Of a stretch of DNA of 6,097 bases, positions 1-3,601 are shown piece after piece. The stretch's first letter is position 1, and each line of letters starts with the position of its first letter. This DNA comes from JBNJEM01 sp051745935 (GTDB taxonomy: Bacteria; Planctomycetota; Planctomycetia; Pirellulales; Pirellulaceae). The stretch is taken from positions 1 to 6,097 of the forward strand of contig JBNJEM010000496.1 of NCBI GenBank assembly GCA_051745935.1. Direction: 5' to 3'. A program made the translations under genes and the position numbers. Below the pieces are notes generated by a model. The model was not told the DNA's origin, did no database searches, and saw only the letters and a program-made list of their open reading frames with translations.

Positions 1-1082
1 TCACCGCGGACGCCAGCGGACCTCGACACCTGCGAATGACAATTTCACGCTCGCGATTCGACGAGCTGATTGCGCCTTTTCTCGACCGCATTAGGCAGCC
101 GATCTCGCAGGCACTCTCGGACGCGAATCTGAGTCCTTCGGAGATTGACGAGGTGGTTCTCGTTGGCGGTTCGACCCGCGTGCCGCGGGTACTTGAGTTA
201 GTGCGGGAGTATTTTGGAAAAGAGCCGCATCAGAGAGTCAACCCGGACGAAGTGGTGGCCATTGGAGCCGCCATTCAAGGAAGTGTTCTGGCGGGGGAAC
301 GGGACGACGTGCTGCTGTTGGACGTGACTCCCCTGTCGCTCGGAATCGAGACGCTGGGCGGCGTTCTCACGAAATTGGTGGAACGCAACACCACGGTTCC
401 GGTCGAGAAGCATGAAGTTTTTAGTACGGCGGAGAATGGCCAAACGGGGGTCACGGTGCGAGTCTTTCAGGGAGAGCGCCCCATGGCGGCCGATAACCGC
501 CTGCTCGGCGCGTTCAATTTGGAGGGACTTCCACCCGCCCCTCGCGGCGTGCCTCAAATCGAAGTGACGTTCGATATCGATCACAACGGAATCTTGAACG
601 TGCGTGCCAAGGAAAAGGCAACGGGAAAAGAAGCCTCGGTGCGAATCGAAGACTCCGCCGGCCTGAGTGATACTGATATTCGCCGCATGCACCAGGAAGC
701 GGAACAGTACGCCCACAAAGACAAGCGAAGACGTGAATTGGCCGATCTCCGAAACCAGGCCGATCATGAATGCTTCCAGCTCGAAAAACTCATGGACGAA
801 CATGCCGCTCAACTCCCCGAGTCGGATCGGGAGCCGTTGCATCGGTCAATCGACCAGGTGCGAGCCGCGGCCCGGGGCCAGGAGGTTCAGGCCATCAAGT
901 CGGCACTTCAAGGCCTAAAACGGGCGGGACAAGCGTTGCGCCAACTTCTAGAGCGCCAAGCTCAACCCCGTGGCGGCACGGCCGGCGGGGCGCCAGGCGG
1001 CGACACCAACAACGCCAGTGGCGCCAGCTCGACATCAGCGGCTGTAAACAGTGCCGTTAGAAATCGAGATCGTACTGCTTGA
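1..1082 (+). CDS. dnaK: Molecular chaperone DnaK (Hsp70), C-terminal part, 5' end outside window
   Basis: Cytosolic Hsp70 chaperone that binds exposed hydrophobic peptide segments in an ATP-controlled cycle with DnaJ and GrpE. The reading frame is already open at the left edge (first full codon at 3) and begins with TADASGPRHL, which is inside the nucleotide-binding domain; about 270 N-terminal residues are missing compared with E. coli DnaK. Of the 359 residues visible, VVLVGGSTRVP (about 51-61) is the third Hsp70 family signature, VNPDEVVAIGAA follows, and DVLLLDVTPLSLGIET (about 102-117) is the interdomain linker leading into the beta substrate-binding domain (about 118-220). A charged helical lid follows (about 221-320). 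The tail is Gly/Ser/Asn/Ala-rich and ends NRDRTA, without the acidic EEV-type terminus found in E. coli DnaK. The ATG at 36 is internal, not the start. The TGA stop lies inside the convergent regulator gene. Identity as an Hsp70 is certain; whether it is the main dnaK or a paralogue cannot be told from this fragment. Confidence 0.96.
   Translation, partial: TADASGPRHLRMTISRSRFDELIAPFLDRIRQPISQALSDANLSPSEIDEVVLVGGSTRVPRVLELVREYFGKEPHQRVNPDEVVAIGAAIQGSVLAGERDDVLLLDVTPLSLGIETLGGVLTKLVERNTTVPVEKHEVFSTAENGQTGVTVRVFQGERPMAADNRLLGAFNLEGLPPAPRGVPQIEVTFDIDHNGILNVRAKEKATGKEASVRIEDSAGLSDTDIRRMHQEAEQYAHKDKRRRELADLRNQADHECFQLEKLMDEHAAQLPESDREPLHRSIDQVRAAARGQEVQAIKSALQGLKRAGQALRQLLERQAQPRGGTAGGAPGGDTNNASGASSTSAAVNSAVRNRDRTA
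1057..1082. other. Tail-to-tail overlap of dnaK and the regulator gene (26 bp)
   Basis: The dnaK TGA is at 1080-1082 and the regulator TAA is at 1059-1057 on the minus strand, so the two coding regions share 26 bp. Each gene's final 7-8 codons are antisense to the other's. I see no hairpin followed by a T-run in either direction here, so the two transcripts probably overlap further. Confidence 0.95.
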
Positions 1083-2667
1083 TCTTTCGCTGCAGCGTGC
1101 GCACGCTCAGTCCGAGCATTTGAGCGGTTTCGGTACGTCGTCCCTCGGTTTGCGCCAAGGCCCGCCGGATCGCTTCCTTCTCGATCTGCTCCATGGTCAT
1201 CCCGGGCTGGATCAGAGAATCCATCGCGGGCCCCGTTCCGCCCATGTCCAGATTGAGCAACTCGACGGCCGCCGTTGAACGAAAGTCGGCGGGATTCACG
1301 CCAAGCAATTTGAGCGCCTCCAGCTTGTCACCTCCGGTGTGACGCAACGCATGCTGAACCAACTCTGCTTCCACGCGGCCAACGATTTCGTCATACAACT
1401 GTTGGGAGCCGGCCCGCAAACGTTCGTCAATCAACCGCGAGAGCCCCCCTATCGCGCTTTTGTCTTCTGAATCGCGCGTTTCACTCTTTCCCTCGCGCCG
1501 CACGGTGTCGGGGAGGAAATCGGGGAGGAGCACGGGGCCGGTCGTTTGCAACACCGCTTGCCGAATCACGTTCTGAACCTCCCGTACATTACCCGGCCAC
1601 GAGTAATCGTGGAGCAGCCGCATGGCCTCCGGAGACACTCCCACCACGCTCTTATCCAAATCACGATTGGCCTGGCGTCGAAAATGGTCGACCAATAGTT
1701 CCAGATCCTCCCCGCGTTCCCGCACTGGCGGCAGCACAATCGTATAACCATTCAGCCGATAAAAGAGATCTTCGCGGAATTCATGCGCGGCAACCATGGC
1801 GCCCAAATCCCGATTGGTGGCAGCCAGCACGCGCACATCGGTCGAAATCAGATGGTCGCCGCCCACACGCTGAAACTGCTTTTCCTGCAGTACGCGGAGC
1901 AGTTTTCCCTGTAACAGCGGAGGCATGTCGCCGATCTCGTCCAGGAACAACGTGCCGCCATTGCACTGCTCAAACTTGCCAATCCGCCGGCGATCCGCGC
2001 CCGTGAACGATCCCTTTTCGTGGCCGAAGAGCTCACTTTCCAGCAAAGGTTCGGGGATCGCCGCGCAGTTCACCGCCAGAAACGGGCCCCGCGATCGCTC
2101 GCTGTATTGATATAACGCCCGCGCCACCAACTCCTTCCCCGTCCCACTCTCGCCCCGAATCAACACGGTGACGTTTCGAGAAGCGACGAGCCCAATTGCC
2201 TTGTAGACCTCTTGCATGGCCGGCGAGCGACCAATGATCACGTCGCCTTGTTCATCGTCGGTGGCCCCCGAATCCGAACCAATGGCCACCGGATCGTGCA
2301 CCATGCGGCGAACTTCCAAAGCGCGTTCGACAACCCGCCGGACCTCGGAAACCTGTAGCGGCTTCACCAAGTAGTCGAGCGCGCCGAGTTGCATGGCCTC
2401 GATGGCCGTATTGCTCGAGCCGGAAGCGGTGACAAAGACAGCGGGCAAAGTGGCATCGATTCGCCGAATCCGCCGAAATAGATCGATCCCGTCTCCATCC
2501 GGAAGCAGGACATCGAGGACGGCCGCATCCAGGCGTTCTTGCCGCGCATGGCTCAACGCCGCCGCCACCGTGTCCGCCTCAATGACCTCGATATCCTGCT
2601 TCTCCAGGATTTGAGCAATCAGCTGCCGATCAGCCGGATCATCGTCAACCACGAGAATTCGTGACAT
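1057..2667 (-). CDS. Sigma54-dependent NtrC-family response regulator with two Fis-type HTH regions
   Basis: Complete 536-residue cytosolic transcription activator that, when phosphorylated, should oligomerise and use ATP hydrolysis to open sigma54-RNA polymerase promoters. REC domain 1-118: acidic pair D8/D9, phospho-acceptor D52, T80 and K102 all present. AAA+ domain about 143-385: Walker A GESGTGKE (172-179), sigma54-contact loop GSFTGA (219-224, Ser in place of the usual Ala of GAFTGA), Walker B GGTLFLDEIGD (237-247), sensor I AATNRD (282-287), arginine-finger region REDLFYRL (298-305) and sensor II WPGNVRE (357-363). The C-terminus is unusual: a Fis-like segment at about 424-464 (ALRHTGGDK...LLGVNPADF) and a second, more canonical one at about 491-534 (ALAQTEGRR...LGLSVRTLQRKI). 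The ATG at 2667 is supported by AAGGTGGT six bases upstream and by the REC domain starting at once. Length exceeds the usual 440-480 because of the extra HTH. It is divergent from the hybrid kinase, a likely partner; its target genes cannot be inferred. The class is secure, but the specific orthologue is not, so no symbol is given. Confidence 0.96.
   Translation of the reverse strand: MSRILVVDDDPADRQLIAQILEKQDIEVIEADTVAAALSHARQERLDAAVLDVLLPDGDGIDLFRRIRRIDATLPAVFVTASGSSNTAIEAMQLGALDYLVKPLQVSEVRRVVERALEVRRMVHDPVAIGSDSGATDDEQGDVIIGRSPAMQEVYKAIGLVASRNVTVLIRGESGTGKELVARALYQYSERSRGPFLAVNCAAIPEPLLESELFGHEKGSFTGADRRRIGKFEQCNGGTLFLDEIGDMPPLLQGKLLRVLQEKQFQRVGGDHLISTDVRVLAATNRDLGAMVAAHEFREDLFYRLNGYTIVLPPVRERGEDLELLVDHFRRQANRDLDKSVVGVSPEAMRLLHDYSWPGNVREVQNVIRQAVLQTTGPVLLPDFLPDTVRREGKSETRDSEDKSAIGGLSRLIDERLRAGSQQLYDEIVGRVEAELVQHALRHTGGDKLEALKLLGVNPADFRSTAAVELLNLDMGGTGPAMDSLIQPGMTMEQIEKEAIRRALAQTEGRRTETAQMLGLSVRTLQRKIKQYDLDF
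1066..1197 (-). other. Second, canonical Fis-type (HTH_8) DNA-binding domain of the regulator
   Basis: Residues about 491-534, TMEQIEKEAIRRALAQ followed by GRRTETAQMLGLSVRTLQRKIKQY, match the usual C-terminal HTH of sigma54 activators, with the recognition helix SVRTLQRKIKQY intact. This is most likely the main site-specific DNA-binding unit. Its last codons overlap the dnaK 3' end on the other strand. Confidence 0.9.
1094..1107. repeat. Perfect 14-bp palindrome AGCGTGCGCACGCT
   Basis: Lies 11 bp beyond the dnaK stop, inside the codons for the regulator's recognition helix. It could form only a short stem (about 5 bp with a 4-base loop) and has no T-run on either side, so it is at best a weak 3'-end structure for dnaK. 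Codon constraint alone may explain it. Confidence 0.4.
1276..1398 (-). other. First, atypical Fis-like HTH segment of the NtrC-type regulator
   Basis: Residues about 424-464 read as a helix containing VEAELVQHALRHTGGDK, then LEALKLLGVNPADFRS. The frame of a Fis-type domain (ALxxTxGxxxxAxxLLGI) is clear. However, the putative recognition helix has NPADFRS where active family members usually show R-N-T-L-R-K-type polar and basic residues, so DNA contact may be weakened. A linker of about 26 residues rich in Gly, Asp and Met separates it from the second HTH. Confidence 0.65.
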
Positions 2668-2673
2668 ACGGTT

Positions 2674-2681
2674 ACCACCTT
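2674..2681 (-). promoter_or_regulatory. Ribosome binding site of the NtrC-type regulator
   Basis: Minus-strand AAGGTGGT differs by one base from the ideal AAGGAGGT and sits six bases before the ATG at 2667, which fixes that start. The stop codon of the upstream minus-strand reading frame (TAA, 2682-2680) overlaps its first bases, an arrangement that would allow translational coupling if that frame is expressed. Confidence 0.8.
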
Positions 2682-2811
2682 AAAGGGGAGTGCCAACTAA
2701 AAACTCAAACTGTAAGCGTCGCGTCTCGACTAGCTGGTAAAGCCCGGCTTTCGGCGCCTTTTCGGCCATGACTGCACCCGTCACGGGTTCAAATTCGATC
2801 CACCTGGACAC
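2680..2811 (-). CDS. Possible small protein directly upstream of the regulator (uncertain)
   Basis: A minus-strand frame is open from 2865 (just after an in-frame TAA at 2868-2866) to a TAA at 2682-2680, giving up to 61 sense codons. It reads like coding sequence: a mixed composition with WFQVVSRWIEFEPVTGAV and RRLQFEFLVGTPL. No strong start is visible; GTG at 2811 would give 43 residues and ATG at 2769 only 29, and neither has a good Shine-Dalgarno sequence. Its stop overlaps the ribosome binding site of the regulator, as in a tightly packed operon. Against it, the frame lies inside a large palindrome that by itself creates open frames on both strands. It could be a real short leader gene, a gene remnant, or chance. 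I do not recognise a family. Confidence 0.22.
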   Translation of the reverse strand: MSRWIEFEPVTGAVMAEKAPKAGLYQLVETRRLQFEFLVGTPL

Positions 2812-2878
2812 GACCTGAAACCAGGGCTTTTCCAGCGTCTGGGCCGTTCGAAGGGCGCGAAACGCTTACACTTTGAGT
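2703..2878. repeat. 176-bp nested imperfect palindrome (MITE-like element or large hairpin)
   Basis: Outer arms of 17 bp are at 2703-2719 (ACTCAAACTGTAAGCGT) and 2862-2878 in inverse orientation, with 16 of 17 bases matching. Inner arms of 12 bp are at 2734-2745 (CTGGTAAAGCCC) and 2824-2835, with 11 of 12 matching, and some weaker pairing continues inward to about 2753/2816. The loop contains a further small hairpin, ACCCG-TCA-CGGGT (2776-2788). Both ends are flanked by AAAA (2699-2702 and 2879-2882), which could be a 4-bp target duplication but is low-complexity. Within the left arm, AAAGCC-C-GGCTTT (2739-2751) is itself a palindrome, and TTTCGGC occurs twice, 11 bp apart (2749 and 2760). 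It may be a miniature inverted-repeat element, or a structured leader of the regulator transcript. Confidence 0.7.
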
Positions 2879-2941
2879 AAAAACGAGGCCTTTATTCGTG
2901 CCGCGTACCACAGCCCACCTCTGGAGTGATGAAACACGCCA

Positions 2942-2998
2942 AGTCCTTGCCCCCTGTTTTGTTGCGTCTTACACCTTGCCAGTGTCGAAACAAGGACT
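2942..2998. repeat. Inverted repeat, 8-bp arms with 41-bp loop
   Basis: AGTCCTTG (2942-2949) pairs with CAAGGACT (2991-2998). Inside the loop, ACAC (2971-2974) pairs with GTGT (2982-2985). The loop also holds CTTACACCTTG (2968-2978), which matches 10 of 11 bases of the outer arm of the larger palindrome at 2865-2875. It is a possible stem-loop or protein-binding site; its function is unknown. Confidence 0.4.
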
Positions 2999-3208
2999 AA
3001 AACAGCCAAAGGGGACGCGCGGGGGCGCTCAAAGGCGAACCTCAAGGGACGCGCCGAATGCTGGAAACCGTAATGCCCCTAGCCCCCCCAAATCCCGAAG
3101 TTTTCATCGGCCCACCCCAACCCCGTGATTGTCGGAACATCACCGCCGTTTTTCAAGGTTACCTCAGGGAAACGCCCGCATGCCAGGCGATAAATGGACA
3201 CAAAAGAG

Positions 3209-3289
3209 ATGCACATTAAACGTTGAGTTCATATCCCGGCAGCGGGCCGGGAACGGAACAGGCCGAGAGTAGCGGCATTTAAGGTGCAT
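3209..3289. repeat. 81-bp nested inverted repeat with central GC hairpin
   Basis: Outer arms ATGCACATTAAA (3209-3220) and TTTAAGGTGCAT (3278-3289) pair at 11 of 12 positions. Nested within is a perfect 7-bp hairpin, TCCCGGC-AGCGG-GCCGGGA (3234-3252). No T-run follows on either strand, so it is not a typical intrinsic terminator. It lies about 313 bp upstream of the kinase start. A structured RNA, paired operator sites or a small repeat element are all possible. Confidence 0.55.
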
Positions 3290-3393
3290 GAGATATATTT
3301 CAGGCGGTTGGATTCTTCCGGGTGGAACGCTGCCCGGCGCAAGCCGTCCTCCCGTTGGTCGGACTCGCGGCGGAGAAAGTCATCCGCGACCGG

Positions 3394-3399
3394 TATAAT
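3394..3399 (+). promoter_or_regulatory. Possible sigma70 -10 element TATAAT
   Basis: A perfect TATAAT lies about 200 bp upstream of the kinase GTG, but the bases 17 bp further upstream (CGGAGA) do not resemble a -35 box and there is no extended -10. It is a weak candidate for the kinase promoter, implying a 5' leader of roughly 190 bases. Chance occurrence is quite possible. Confidence 0.2.
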
Positions 3400-3467
3400 T
3401 CGCCAACTGAATCGTTTCGACACAATGGAATACAATACACCGTGTTTTCTGAACGTTTGAGTATCAA

Positions 3468-3487
3468 CGTTTATCAGCGTTTATCAG
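3468..3487. repeat. Tandem direct repeat of CGTTTATCAG (two copies)
   Basis: Two perfect adjacent copies at 3468-3477 and 3478-3487, close to one helical turn apart, followed by CGG. AACGTTT also occurs just before (3452-3458) and overlapping the first copy (3466-3472). The array lies 115-134 bp upstream of the kinase start, where it could be an activator or repressor site. It could equally be a piece of a dispersed genomic repeat. Confidence 0.6.
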
Positions 3488-3585
3488 CGGTTCCGTTCCT
3501 CCTTGGGCGTGAACGGTTACGGAGAACGAAACGCGGCTTTGTGACTGGCCGCAAAAACCATACGATGGGTTATGTCCTTTGAGTT

Positions 3586-3591
3586 GGAAAG
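3586..3591 (+). promoter_or_regulatory. Likely ribosome binding site of the hybrid kinase
   Basis: GGAAAG lies ten bases before the GTG at 3602. Spacing is slightly long and the match modest. The in-frame TGA at 3596-3598 rules out any start further upstream in this frame, so GTG 3602 is the first possible start. Confidence 0.5.
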
Positions 3592-3601
3592 AATCTGAAC
3601 C

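Larger units (their letters stand above)
2668..3601. other. 934-bp divergent intergenic region, no confident gene, rich in inverted repeats
   Basis: Separates the start codons of the regulator (-) and the hybrid kinase (+), so it must hold the promoters of both. I see no tRNA, rRNA, transposase or CRISPR structure. What stands out is repeat structure: nested inverted repeats at 2703-2878, 2942-2998 and 3209-3289, a direct 9-mer (GGGACGCGC at 3012-3020 and 3046-3054) and a tandem decamer at 3468-3487. Several short open frames exist but none has both a start signal and a recognisable protein. Confidence 0.8.

Noticed and set aside
198..842. 214-codon open frame on the minus strand across dnaK
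   Set aside because: Antisense to a clear Hsp70 coding sequence; the translation shows no family features.
2682..2698. Possible sigma54 promoter (TGGCAC on the minus strand) before the regulator
   Set aside because: The -24 half matches, but the -12 half reads TTTAA instead of TTGCA, and the transcript would begin at about the ATG.
2776..2805. tRNA-like T-arm (GGGTTCAAATTCGATCC)
   Set aside because: The bases flanking TTCAAAT do not pair as a T-stem and no acceptor or anticodon arm can be built around it.
2898..3128. 76-codon plus-strand open frame
   Set aside because: Pro/Arg/Thr-rich low-quality translation, no ribosome binding site, no recognisable domain.
3079..3216. 45-residue minus-strand frame with ATG at 3216 (ends GWADENFGIWGG)
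   Set aside because: No clear Shine-Dalgarno sequence, starts inside the 81-bp inverted repeat, no recognised family; worth at most a homology search.
3234..3252. GC hairpin as an intrinsic terminator
   Set aside because: No T-run follows on either strand and no gene ends nearby.
3229..3435. 68-codon minus-strand frame
   Set aside because: Overlaps the 81-bp nested repeat, lacks a good start signal and shows no domain.
3322..3582. 86-codon plus-strand frame before the kinase
   Set aside because: Runs through the tandem decamer repeat; basic, unstructured translation without a family match or a convincing ribosome binding site.
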